Assembly (NCBI RefSeq): GCF_030363035.1
Contig: NZ_JAUCMN010000011.1
Location: 34,715 to 98,714 of the forward strand
Origin: Curtobacterium caseinilyticum
GTDB lineage: Bacteria > Actinomycetota > Actinomycetes > Actinomycetales > Microbacteriaceae
Direction of reading: 5' to 3'
DNA length: 64,000 nt
Numbering within the stretch: position 1 is the stretch's first letter; each line of letters starts with the position of its first letter. Under the pieces are notes generated by a model that was given only the letters and a program-made list of their open reading frames with translations, made no database searches and was not told where the DNA came from. The translations under genes and the position numbers were made by a program. Shown piece by piece: positions 48,465-57,364 of this stretch.

Positions 48465-49616
48465 ATGCAGTGCGACTACTTCGACCGCGGGGTGTGCCGC
48501 TCGTGCACGCTCATGGGCCAGCCCTACGCCGATCAGGTGCTCGACAAGGAGATCCGCACACGCGAGCTCCTGCACGATGCGGTCGAGGCGGCGGGCGGCC
48601 CAGGGGTCGTCGAGTGGCTGCCGGCGGTCACCAGCCCCGAGTCCGGCTACCGGAACAAGGCGAAGATGGTCGTCGGCGGGACGGTGCAGCGTCCGACGGT
48701 CGGCATCCTCGACCACCGGCAGCGCGGGGTCGACCTCCGCCACTGCGGCATCTGCACCCCCGGCATCCGGCGCGCACTCCCGGTGCTGGCGGACTTCGTC
48801 GCCGACGCCGGGCTCATCCCGTACGACGTCGGCGCGCGCCGTGGCGAGCTGAAGTTCGTCCTCGTGACGGAGTCACCCGACGGCGAGCTCATGGTGCGCT
48901 TCGTGCTGCGCTCCGAGGGGCAGCTGCCCCGCCTCCGTGCACACCTCGACACCCTCCGCCGCGTGCTGCCGGAAGCCGTCGTGGTTACCGCGAACCTGCT
49001 GCCCGAGCACAAGGCCGTCACCGAGGGGGACCGCGAGGTCGTGCTCACCGACCAGGAGACCCTGCCGATGCGCTTCGGCACGGTGACCATGCACCTGCGG
49101 CCGCAGAGCTTCTTCCAGACGAACACCGCCGTCGCCGCACAGCTCTACGACCAGGCGACGGCGTGGATCGACGAGGTGGCGCCGGCGTCGATGTGGGACC
49201 TGTACTGCGGCGTCGGGGGGTTCGCCCTGCACGCTGCCCGGCCCGGCCGGACGGTCACCGGCATCGAGACGAGTCGCGAGGCGATCCGATCGGCCAAGCA
49301 GTCCGCCCGCGAGGCCGGGCTGTCCGACGTGCGCTTCGCCGCCGACGACGCGACCGAGCACGCACTCCGGGCCCGTCCCGGCACGCTCCCCGAACTCGTC
49401 GTCGTGAACCCGCCCCGCCGGGGCGTCGGCGAGACGCTCGCGACCTGGCTCGAGGAGTCCGACGTGCAGCACGTCGTCTACTCGAGCTGCAACCCGGTGA
49501 CCCTCGCGAAGGACCTCGCGCGCATGCCGTCCTACCGCCTCCGCCGGGCCCGTGTGCTCGACATGTTCCCGCAGACCGGACACCTGGAGGCCGTGACGCT
49601 GCTGTCCAGACGGTGA
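48465..49616 (+). CDS. rlmC: 23S rRNA m5U methyltransferase RlmC (RumB-like)
   Basis: A 383-residue SAM-dependent methyltransferase. The iron-sulfur Cys set is CDYFDRGVCRSC at the N-terminus and HCGIC near residue 95. The SAM domain shows DLYCGVGGFALHAA, PPRRGVG and the catalytic Cys in VVYSSCNPVTLAKDL. The absence of a TRAM domain and the length (about 375) favour RlmC over RlmD. RlmC methylates U747 in E. coli 23S rRNA; the actinobacterial target may differ. It ends before a GGGAGGC-family hairpin. Confidence 0.9.
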   Translation: MQCDYFDRGVCRSCTLMGQPYADQVLDKEIRTRELLHDAVEAAGGPGVVEWLPAVTSPESGYRNKAKMVVGGTVQRPTVGILDHRQRGVDLRHCGICTPGIRRALPVLADFVADAGLIPYDVGARRGELKFVLVTESPDGELMVRFVLRSEGQLPRLRAHLDTLRRVLPEAVVVTANLLPEHKAVTEGDREVVLTDQETLPMRFGTVTMHLRPQSFFQTNTAVAAQLYDQATAWIDEVAPASMWDLYCGVGGFALHAARPGRTVTGIETSREAIRSAKQSAREAGLSDVRFAADDATEHALRARPGTLPELVVVNPPRRGVGETLATWLEESDVQHVVYSSCNPVTLAKDLARMPSYRLRRARVLDMFPQTGHLEAVTLLSRR

Positions 49617-49633
49617 TCAGGCGGCGGCCAGGA

Positions 49634-49681
49634 GGCGGACGGGAGGCTCGCGGCGGGCCCGCCACGGGCCTCCCGTCCGCC
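49634..49681. terminator. GGGAGGC-family inverted repeat after rlmC
   Basis: GGCGGACGGGAGGC/GCCTCCCGTCCGCC (49634-49647 with 49668-49681) is a 14-bp stem with an inner GGCGGG/CCCGCC. It is the only simple copy that is not between convergent genes; the next gene is co-directional. Confidence 0.72.
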
Positions 49682-49792
49682 GCATTGCCAGGGAACTGCC
49701 AAGGTGGCGTACCCGGGTACGTCCCGATCGCCATGCTCATGGTGATCGAGGCGTACAGGAAGGCCACCGGGGTACATACCATCGTCCCGTAG

Positions 49793-50656
<864 letters not shown>

Positions 50657-50673
50657 TCGACCTCCCGATCCGA

Positions 50674-50712
50674 CACGAGACCCCCGCGGCCCAGCGCCGC
50701 GGGGGTCTCGTG
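50674..50712. terminator. Bidirectional terminator between rpf and LCP gene
   Basis: CACGAGACCCCCGCGGC/GCCGCGGGGGTCTCGTG (50674-50690 with 50696-50712) is a 17-bp perfect stem with loop CCAGC between convergent genes. It is unrelated in sequence to the GGGAGGC family. Confidence 0.75.
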
Positions 50713-50716
50713 CGTC

Positions 50717-51748
50717 CTACCGGTCGCGTTCGGCGAGCCAGTCCTGCAGGTCGTCCGACCGCAGGGCGCGCGACACGTCCTGCCGGTCGAGTTCGTTCAG
50801 CGAGACGTAGGACTGCCCGTCCGGGGAGGTCCCGCCGCCGGCCGTCGGCAGCGTGAAGGTCACGAGGTCGTGGGCGCGGATGCCCCGGAGCGACCATCCG
50901 AGCGTCGCGATCGCCCTGGCGTCGAACCCGGCGTCGACGGCGACGTGCTCGCTCGTGGCCGCCACGAAGTCCTGCAGGCGCCCGGGGTTCGTGAGGGTGC
51001 CCCGGGAGAGCACCTGCTGGAACACGCCACGGAGGAACGCCTGCTGGTTGCGGACGCGGGTGTGGTCGGCGTCGGCGAATGCGTACCGCTCCCGCACGAA
51101 GACGAGTGCCTGCTCGCCGTCGAGGTGGTTCGTCCCGCGGGTGAAGTGGTGACCGCGCGCCGTGAAGTCCTCGCTCGACTGCACCGTCACGCCACCGAGT
51201 GCGTCGGTGACGTCCTGGAAGCCGGCGAAGTCGATCTCCGCGACGTGGTCGATCCGCACGTCGAGGAGCTGTTCGACGGTCTGCACCGTGAGGGGGATCC
51301 CGCCCCAGGAGTACGCGGCGTTGATCTTCGCCCGACCGTGCCCCGGGACGTCGACCCACGAGTCGCGGAGGATCGACATCAGGTACACGTGCCGACGGTC
51401 GGCGGGGACGTGCACGAGCATCAGCGAGTCCGAACGCCCGCCGGCCGCGTGGTCGCCGTCGGGATCGCGGGCTGCCCGCGAGTCGGATCCGACGAGCAGG
51501 AGGTTCTCCGCCGTGCCGGACGCGGCGGGACGGGACCCGGCGGGGAACGGGTCGGCGAGGGCATCGGAGCGCTGGTCGAAGCTGCTCGCGAGGCCGCCGA
51601 CGAAGACCGCGGCGGCGACGGCGAGGGCGGTCGCAGCGGCGACCAGCGTGCCGCCCGTCACGAGGAGTGCGACGAGGAACGGACGCTTCCTGCGCGGTGG
51701 TCGGGCTGTTGCCTCGGCCGCCGCTCGGGCGGTGCGACGTTCGGACAT
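50717..51748 (-). CDS. LytR-CpsA-Psr (LCP) family phosphotransferase
   Basis: A 343-residue LCP protein with an Arg-rich cytosolic start, one helix (FLVALLVTGGTLVAAATALAVAAAVFV) and the extracellular LCP domain: NLLLVGSDSRAA, LMLVHVPADRRHVYLMSILRDSWVDVPGHGRAKINAAYSWGG, and catalytic Arg-rich VFVRERY..DADHTRVRNQQAFL. LCP enzymes attach teichoic acids or arabinogalactan to peptidoglycan. The ATG at 51748 follows a 5' hairpin (CGGGTCGG/CCGACCCG). A palindrome CTGGTATTCCAG (51803-51814) lies in its upstream region. Confidence 0.92.
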   Translation of the reverse strand: MSERRTARAAAEATARPPRRKRPFLVALLVTGGTLVAAATALAVAAAVFVGGLASSFDQRSDALADPFPAGSRPAASGTAENLLLVGSDSRAARDPDGDHAAGGRSDSLMLVHVPADRRHVYLMSILRDSWVDVPGHGRAKINAAYSWGGIPLTVQTVEQLLDVRIDHVAEIDFAGFQDVTDALGGVTVQSSEDFTARGHHFTRGTNHLDGEQALVFVRERYAFADADHTRVRNQQAFLRGVFQQVLSRGTLTNPGRLQDFVAATSEHVAVDAGFDARAIATLGWSLRGIRAHDLVTFTLPTAGGGTSPDGQSYVSLNELDRQDVSRALRSDDLQDWLAERDR

Positions 51749-51816
51749 CGGGACTCCTCGGGTCGGGTCGGCCCTGCGCCGACCCGGAAGAGCTTACCGT
51801 AACTGGTATTCCAGTA

Positions 51817-52215
51817 TCAGACCCTGTGGAGGACGGCGCTCAGACGGCGCCGGAGCTCGGCGTCCTCGGGCAGGACCTCGCGCTCGATGTGCTGCGCGGT
51901 CTCCCATGCCCGACGCCCCGCCTCCGTGACCTGCACGACGCGGCGTCGCCCGTCCTCCGGGTGCGACGTCCGCTCGACCAGGCCGTCGCGTTCGGCGCGC
52001 TCGAGCGTCCGCGACATGGTCTGCGGCTGGACGCGTGCCGTCCGGGCGAGGGTGTCCGCACCCGTCGGGCCGGTCCGCAGCACGATGTCGATCGCGACGA
52101 GTGCGGCGTGGGTCAGCCCGATCGCCCGCAGTCGCTCGTCCCACTCGCGCTCGACGGCGCGGGCGGCGGCGGAGAGGAGGCGTCCGAGCGGCCACTGCTC
52201 GGCAGGTTCGGACAT
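51817..52215 (-). CDS. MarR-family regulator of adjacent MmpL-type exporter
   Basis: A 132-residue winged-helix protein (LRTGPTGADTLARTARVQPQTMSRTLERAERDGLVERTSHPEDGRRRVVQVTEAG). It is divergent from the RND exporter with a perfect 14-bp palindrome between them, so it probably represses that gene. The ATG at 52215 has TAGGAT 6 bases upstream (leaderless). Confidence 0.9.
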   Translation of the reverse strand: MSEPAEQWPLGRLLSAAARAVEREWDERLRAIGLTHAALVAIDIVLRTGPTGADTLARTARVQPQTMSRTLERAERDGLVERTSHPEDGRRRVVQVTEAGRRAWETAQHIEREVLPEDAELRRRLSAVLHRV

Positions 52216-52221
52216 GGCAGG

Positions 52222-52286
52222 ATCCTACCGGCGCGGCACCTGCCCTCCGGGGAAAGTAGTCAGCATGCTGACGATCGGTGTACGCT
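52222..52286. promoter_or_regulatory. Divergent promoters and MarR operator
   Basis: TAGGAT (52227-52222, minus strand) serves marR, and TACGCT (52281-52286) serves the exporter, 7 bases before its GTG. GTCAGCATGCTGAC (52259-52272) is a perfect palindrome covering the region just upstream of the exporter -10. Confidence 0.62.
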
Positions 52287-52293
52287 CCCCGAC

Positions 52294-54420
52294 GTGTCCA
52301 GGTTCCTCCGTGCCGTGCTGCCCGCCCTCGTCATCGTCGTCTGGCTCGTCGTCGCCGGTGTCGGCGGTCCGGTCTTCGGGAAGATCTCCGAGGTCGCGAC
52401 GAACGACCAGACCTCGTTCCTGCCCGCGTCGGCCGACGCCACGAAGGTGCAGGAGCGTGCGTCCGCGTTCCGCCAGGCGTCCGGGGTGCCCGCGATCGTC
52501 GTCCTCGAGCGCGACGGCGGACTGACGGGTGCCGACCTCGCCGACGCGCAGCGGCTCGCGGACACGATCGGCGACCGTGACGACGTGCAGGCGGTCAGCC
52601 CGGCGATCCCGAGCGAGGACGGTGACGCGGTGGAGATCGTCGCGACACCCACCGAGGACGCCGACACCGGTGACGTCGTCACGGCCATCCGGGCGCAGGT
52701 CGACGACGCGCTGCCCTCCGGGGTGGACGGGTACGTGACCGGTCCGGCTGGCTTCACGGCGGACCTCACCGCGGCGTTCGCGGGCATCGACGGCCTGCTG
52801 CTCGGTGTCGCGCTCGCCGCCGTCTTCGTCATCCTCGTGGTGGTCTACCGTTCACCGCTGCTGCCGTTCCTCGTGCTCGGCACGGCGACGTTCGCCCTCT
52901 GCGCCTCGATCCTCGTCGTGTACGCGCTGGCGAAGGCCGGGATCGTCACCGTGAACGGGCAGGTGCAGGGCATCCTGTCCATCCTGGTGATCGGTGCCGC
53001 CACCGACTACGCGCTCCTCTACACGGCGCGGTACCGCGAGGCGCTGCGGGAGCACCGCACCGGGTGGGACGCGACCAGGGCGGCACTGCGCGGCGCCACC
53101 GAGCCGATCGTCGCCTCGGGCGGGACCGTGATCGTCGGCGTGCTCTGCCTGCTGCTGTCCGACCTGAACTCGAACAAGGCGCTCGGTCCGGTCGCGGCGA
53201 TCGGCATCGCGTCCAGCCTGCTCGCGGCGCTCACGCTGCTGCCCGCGCTGCTCCTGGTCTTCCGCCGCGCGGCGTTCTGGCCGCTGCGTCCGCGGTTCGG
53301 CAGCGGGGAGCGCGCGCTGACGGGTCCCGACGCCACCGGGCTCTGGGCGCGCGTGGGCCGGCTCGTGGCGCGCCGGTCCCGAACGGTGTGGATCGTCTGC
53401 ACCGTGGCGCTCCTGGCGATGGGCAGCGGGCTGATCGGGCTGCGTGCCGACGGGGTGCCGCAGAGCGACCTCGTCATCGGGGCGTCCCAGGCGCGGGAGG
53501 GCCAGCAGGTCCTCGCCGACCACTTCCCCGGTGGGTCCGGGAGCCCGGCCCAGGTGATCGGTGCGGAGCGCGACCTGGACGCGCTCGTCGACGCGGTCCG
53601 CTCGGTGCCCGGCGTCGACGGGGTGGTCGCCGCGTCGAAGGACGCCCCGTCGGGCACGGTGCCCGTCGACCCGGCAGGTCCGGATGGTGCCCCGGCCGCC
53701 GCCGCTCCCACGGTCTCGCGCGGCGACGTCCTGCTCGAGGCGACCCTCACCGACCCGGCCGACTCCGCCGCTGCCGAGCAGACCGTCCGCGAGCTCCGGA
53801 CGGCGGTCGAGCGGGTGGACCGGGACGCGCTCGTCGGGGGCGTCACGGCGACCGCCCTCGACACGAACGACACCGGCATCCGGGACCGGACCGTGATCAT
53901 CCCCGTGGTGCTCGCGGTCATCCTGCTGATCCTCGTGCTGCTCCTCCGCAGCGTCGTCGCGCCGCTCGTGCTCATCGGCAGCGTGATCGTGTCCTTCGCG
54001 GCCGCGCTCGGCGTCGGCGCGCTGGTGTTCGACCACGTGTTCCACTTCCCCGGAGCGGACCCGTCCGTGCCGCTGTTCGCGTTCGTGTTCCTCGTCGCGC
54101 TCGGGGTCGACTACAACATCTTCCTCATGACCCGGGTGCGCGAGGAGACGCTCCGGCACGGTCCGCGCGAGGGCGTCCTGCGCGGGCTGGCCGCGACGGG
54201 CGGGGTCATCACCTCGGCCGGCGTCGTGCTGGCGGCGACCTTCGCTGCCCTCGGGGTGATCCCGATCCTGTTCCTCGCGCAGATCGCCTTCGTCGTGGCC
54301 TTCGGCGTCCTGCTCGACACCGTGGTGGTCCGGTCCCTGCTCGTCCCGGCGCTCGTCGTCGACCTCGGGCGCCGCGCCTGGTGGCCGTCGCGCCTCTCGC
54401 GGACCGGCCGTCACATGTGA
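52294..54420 (+). CDS. MMPL/RND-family membrane transporter (YdfJ/YdgH-like)
   Basis: A 708-residue protein with two repeats of one helix, an extracellular domain and five helices. Landmarks include LSILVIGAATDYALLYTARYREAL and ALGVDYNIFLMTRVREE (proton-relay Asp-Tyr motifs). MMPL proteins export lipids or toxic compounds. The GTG at 52294 was chosen because VSRFLRAVLPALVIVVWLVVAG is the standard N-terminus and TACGCT lies 7 bases upstream; the open frame further upstream is antisense to marR. Confidence 0.92.
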   Translation: MSRFLRAVLPALVIVVWLVVAGVGGPVFGKISEVATNDQTSFLPASADATKVQERASAFRQASGVPAIVVLERDGGLTGADLADAQRLADTIGDRDDVQAVSPAIPSEDGDAVEIVATPTEDADTGDVVTAIRAQVDDALPSGVDGYVTGPAGFTADLTAAFAGIDGLLLGVALAAVFVILVVVYRSPLLPFLVLGTATFALCASILVVYALAKAGIVTVNGQVQGILSILVIGAATDYALLYTARYREALREHRTGWDATRAALRGATEPIVASGGTVIVGVLCLLLSDLNSNKALGPVAAIGIASSLLAALTLLPALLLVFRRAAFWPLRPRFGSGERALTGPDATGLWARVGRLVARRSRTVWIVCTVALLAMGSGLIGLRADGVPQSDLVIGASQAREGQQVLADHFPGGSGSPAQVIGAERDLDALVDAVRSVPGVDGVVAASKDAPSGTVPVDPAGPDGAPAAAAPTVSRGDVLLEATLTDPADSAAAEQTVRELRTAVERVDRDALVGGVTATALDTNDTGIRDRTVIIPVVLAVILLILVLLLRSVVAPLVLIGSVIVSFAAALGVGALVFDHVFHFPGADPSVPLFAFVFLVALGVDYNIFLMTRVREETLRHGPREGVLRGLAATGGVITSAGVVLAATFAALGVIPILFLAQIAFVVAFGVLLDTVVVRSLLVPALVVDLGRRAWWPSRLSRTGRHM

Positions 54421-54433
54421 CACGCTGGTGTCA
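54411..54433. promoter_or_regulatory. Overlapping palindromes before GntR gene
   Basis: TCACATGTGA (54411-54420) and TGACAC-GCTG-GTGTCA (54418-54433) overlap at the exporter stop and run to the GntR start codon. They share TGTGAC/TGACAC half-sites and are good candidates for GntR autoregulation. Confidence 0.5.
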
Positions 54434-55083
54434 TGCCAGTCCCCTCGACGCAGCCCGCCGCCGAACGCAAGCTGCTCCGCGACACCGTGCAGGACAAGAT
54501 CCGCGACGCGATCATGGACGGCACGCTGGAGCCGGGGGAGCGGCTGAACGACGACGACCTGATCGCCTGGCTCGGCGTCTCCCGCACCCCCATCCGCGAG
54601 GCCCTGGCGGAGCTCGCCCGCGCCGGGCTGATCGAGATGGCGCCGAACCGCTACACCCGGGTCGCTGCGCCGACGAAGGACGAGCTGCTCGACGCGTACC
54701 GCACGCTCGGCGTGATCTACGGCGGTGTCGTCCGGCTGGCCGTGCCGCGCTTCTCCGCTGCCGAGCGGAAGAAGATCGTGGCGATGATCGACGACGTCGC
54801 TGCCCGGGTCGACGCGCAGCACCAGGACGAGGTCGCTCGCGAGGGCTCCGACATCTACGCGATGTGGGCCGACGCCTGCGGCAACGCCTCGCTCGCCCAG
54901 CTGTGCCGCGCCACCACCGACGGACTGGCCTTCAAGCTGCGCGTCCCCGAGCTGGCGGAGCTCGTGCCGGCCGAGGTGGTCCGCCCCGAGCTCGACCGGC
55001 TCAAGGCCGCCGTCCTCGACCAGGACCCGATCGCGGCCGAGCTCGCGATGGAGGCCATCCACCTCCTGCCGACGCGGGACTGA
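54433..55083 (+). CDS. GntR-family (FCD) transcriptional regulator
   Basis: A 216-residue regulator with a winged helix (IMDGTLEPGERLNDDDLIAWLGVSRTPIREALAELARAGLIEMAPNRYTRVA) and a shortened FCD-like helical domain (LLDAYRTLGVIYGGVVRLAVPRFS...DIYAMWADACGNASLAQLC). It follows the exporter by 12 bp, so it may be read from the same transcript, but overlapping palindromes at its start codon suggest its own control. The effector is unknown. Confidence 0.88.
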   Translation: MPVPSTQPAAERKLLRDTVQDKIRDAIMDGTLEPGERLNDDDLIAWLGVSRTPIREALAELARAGLIEMAPNRYTRVAAPTKDELLDAYRTLGVIYGGVVRLAVPRFSAAERKKIVAMIDDVAARVDAQHQDEVAREGSDIYAMWADACGNASLAQLCRATTDGLAFKLRVPELAELVPAEVVRPELDRLKAAVLDQDPIAAELAMEAIHLLPTRD

Positions 55084-55174
55084 CGCGGCCGCCGACGCGG
55101 GACCGACGCGACGGGGCGTTCAGCCTCGGCGGACGACCTTCAGGGGTTTCCCTGTCCGTTCCACGCTGTGCGGT

Positions 55175-55180
55175 TATGGT
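55175..55180 (+). promoter_or_regulatory. Leaderless -10 of LCP gene
   Basis: TATGGT lies 6 bases before the GTG start and there is no ribosome-binding site. A clear -35 was not identified. Confidence 0.5.
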
Positions 55181-55186
55181 TTCCGG

Positions 55187-56692
55187 GTGAGCATCGAACC
55201 CGAGCAGACGACGCGCCGTGCCCGCCGCGGCCACGTGCCGCCGCGCCACGGGCGCCAGAAGCGCGGGGGCGGCGTCGTCCTCCCCGCCATCGCCGGCGTG
55301 CTGGCCATGGGGCTGGTCCTGACCGGCGGGTACGCCGCGTTCGCCTTCACCAGCCTGAACAACGGCGTCACGAAGATCGACGCGATCGCACCTCGGTCGA
55401 ACGGTGACGACGACGTGGACGGGCAGGCGCAGAACATCCTGCTCGTGGGCGACGACCACCGGCCGGACAACGCGACGCCCGAGCAGATGGCCGAGCTCAG
55501 CACGACGAGCGACGGCGGCGCGACGAACACCGACACGATGATCGTGCTGCACATCAACGCCGACGGTTCGCAGGCGACGATGATCTCGTTCCCGCGCGAC
55601 TCGTACGTCGACATCCCCGGCGTCGGCAAGGGCAAGCTCAACAGTGCCTTCTACTACGGCACCCTCAACGGTGGCGGCGACACCGGCGGCGCGAAGCTGC
55701 TGATCCAGACCATCCAGGACCTCAGCGGTCTGACCATCGACCACTACGTGCGCGTCTCGCTGCTCGGCTTCTACCAGGTGGTCAAGGAGCTCGGCCCGGT
55801 CGAGGTCTGCCTCAACAACGCGGTGGACGACCCGTACTCCGGGGTGGACCTGCCCGCGGGCACCTCGCAGCTCGATGCCAAGCAGGCCCTGTCGTTCGTG
55901 CGTCAGCGCCACGGGCTGCCGAACGGTGACCTCGACCGGAACGTCCGCCAGCAGTACTTCCTGTCGCAAGAGGCCCGGAAGGTCCTGTCCGCGGGCACGC
56001 TCCTCAACCCGATCAAGATGAACGCCATCCTCAGCGCGGTCGGCGGCTCGATCCAGACGGACACCGACCTGGTCTCCCTCGCGACCCAGATGCGGAACCT
56101 GCGACCCGGCAACATCCAGTCGGCCACGATCCCGACCCTCGGCACCCCCACCATCACCGTGAACGGTTCGCCGCTCTCGATCGTGCAGGTCGACACCGTC
56201 GGGCTCCCCGCCTTCGTGCAGGGGCTGGTCGGTGCGCCTGAGCAGTACACGAAGGCCACGGCCGCGCAGCCCGCGGCGACGAGCGTGACGGTGCTGAACG
56301 GCAGTGGGGTCACCGGGGCTGCCGGCGCGGCGACCGCGAACCTGACCGCGCGTGGGTTCCAGGCCGGCGCGCCCGGTTCCTCGGAGACGACGAAGACGAC
56401 CCAGGTGCAGTACCCCGCGGGGCAGGAGGCGCAGGCGAAGGCCGTCGCCGCCGTCGTGCCGGGTGCCGTCGCCGTCCGCTCGACGACCGTGACCGGCGTC
56501 ACGCTGGTGCTCGGGTCCGACGGCAAGACCGTCACCGCACCGGCCCCCGCCGGGGACGCGTCCTCGGCTCCGGCCGACGGGTCGACCGGATCCGGGGCCT
56601 CGGAGCCGGCGCAGCCGTCGAAGTCGTCCGAACCGAAGCCGAGTTCGACCGACGTGAAGAGCTACGGCAAGGAAGGCGTCTGCATCAACTGA
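55187..56692 (+). CDS. LytR-CpsA-Psr protein with LytR_C domain
   Basis: A 501-residue LCP phosphotransferase with an Arg-rich cytosolic tail, one helix (VVLPAIAGVLAMGLVLTGGYAAFAF), the LCP core (NILLVGDDHRPD, TMIVLHINADGSQATMISFPRDSYVDIPG, FVRQRHGLPNGDLDRNVRQQYFL), and a C-terminal LytR_C domain (TSVTVLNGSGVTGAAGAATANLTARGFQ) before a Ser/Pro-rich tail. The GTG at 55187 has TATGGT 6 bases upstream, a leaderless arrangement. The product probably anchors wall polymers. Confidence 0.93.
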   Translation: MSIEPEQTTRRARRGHVPPRHGRQKRGGGVVLPAIAGVLAMGLVLTGGYAAFAFTSLNNGVTKIDAIAPRSNGDDDVDGQAQNILLVGDDHRPDNATPEQMAELSTTSDGGATNTDTMIVLHINADGSQATMISFPRDSYVDIPGVGKGKLNSAFYYGTLNGGGDTGGAKLLIQTIQDLSGLTIDHYVRVSLLGFYQVVKELGPVEVCLNNAVDDPYSGVDLPAGTSQLDAKQALSFVRQRHGLPNGDLDRNVRQQYFLSQEARKVLSAGTLLNPIKMNAILSAVGGSIQTDTDLVSLATQMRNLRPGNIQSATIPTLGTPTITVNGSPLSIVQVDTVGLPAFVQGLVGAPEQYTKATAAQPAATSVTVLNGSGVTGAAGAATANLTARGFQAGAPGSSETTKTTQVQYPAGQEAQAKAVAAVVPGAVAVRSTTVTGVTLVLGSDGKTVTAPAPAGDASSAPADGSTGSGASEPAQPSKSSEPKPSSTDVKSYGKEGVCIN

Positions 56693-56746
56693 CGGTCGTC
56701 CGACAGTCGGCTGGCCATCGGTCGGCGCCGACGTGTCCTGCTTGCA

Positions 56747-56787
56747 CGTGGTGCACGGTGACATGTGGAATGCCACGGTGCACCACG
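56747..56787 (+). promoter_or_regulatory. Hairpin presenting the sigma-factor start codon in its loop
   Basis: CGTGGTGCAC (56747-56756) is perfectly complementary to GTGCACCACG (56778-56787). The 21-base loop contains the candidate ATG at 56763. If the mRNA starts upstream, this fold could modulate initiation of the ECF sigma factor. Confidence 0.45.
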
Positions 56788-57338
56788 ACCTCCGACGCTG
56801 CCGTGACGAGGAGCGTGAGCTCCTGCTCCGCTCGGCCGCGGGCGACCACGACGCGTTCACCGAACTCCACCGACGCTTCCGACCGCTCGTCGAGTCGTGG
56901 GTGCGGCACCACCTGGTCGACCGGAGCCTGTCCGAGGAGGTCGTGCAGGACGTCCTCCTCGAGGTCTGGTGTCGAGCGGGTCGCTACGACCCGCAGCACG
57001 CTCCGGTCTCGTGGATCAGGACGATCGCGCAGCGCCGTGCGATCGACCGGGTCCGCAAGGCCGAGGCGGACCGGCAGCGTGACCTCCGCATCGGGACCCG
57101 CTTGCTCGACACCGTCGACCACGCAGCGACGGAACGGGCCGAGGGTGCTCTGGAGCGCGCGGCGCTGCACCGCGCGATCGCGGCGTTGCCGACGCGGCAG
57201 CGCGAGGCCGTCGTCCTCCGGCACCTCGGTGAGCTGAGCGGTCCGGAACTCGCCGAACGACTCGGGGTTCCGCTCGGGACCGCGAAGACCCGCGCCCGCG
57301 ACGGCCTGCTGACCCTGCGACGCAGCCTGGGGTGTTGA
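56763..57338 (+). CDS. ECF-type RNA polymerase sigma factor
   Basis: A 191-residue sigma-70 family protein. Region 2 is LLLRSAAGDHDAFTELHRRFRPLVESWV...EEVVQDVLLEVWCRAGRYD...SWIRTIAQRRAIDRVRK; region 4 is LHRAIAALPTRQREAVVLRHLGELSGPELAERLGVPLGTAKTRARDGL. No anti-sigma gene follows, which is unusual for SigK/SigW-like members. The start is uncertain: ATG 56763 or GTG 56733, neither with a good ribosome-binding site; 56763 fits family length. Confidence 0.88.
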   Translation: MWNATVHHDLRRCRDEERELLLRSAAGDHDAFTELHRRFRPLVESWVRHHLVDRSLSEEVVQDVLLEVWCRAGRYDPQHAPVSWIRTIAQRRAIDRVRKAEADRQRDLRIGTRLLDTVDHAATERAEGALERAALHRAIAALPTRQREAVVLRHLGELSGPELAERLGVPLGTAKTRARDGLLTLRRSLGC

Positions 57339-57352
57339 CGGGTCACCCTGGG

Positions 57353-57358
57353 TATGTT
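57353..57358 (+). promoter_or_regulatory. Leaderless -10 of EEP hydrolase gene
   Basis: TATGTT ends 6 bases before the GTG start at 57365. TTGACG lies at 57335-57340, but its 12-base spacing is too short for a normal -35. Confidence 0.5.
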
Positions 57359-57364
57359 CGACCG

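Noticed and set aside
56693..57338. Sigma/anti-sigma operon
   Set aside because: No transmembrane anti-sigma gene follows; the next gene is a soluble EEP-family enzyme with its own promoter.
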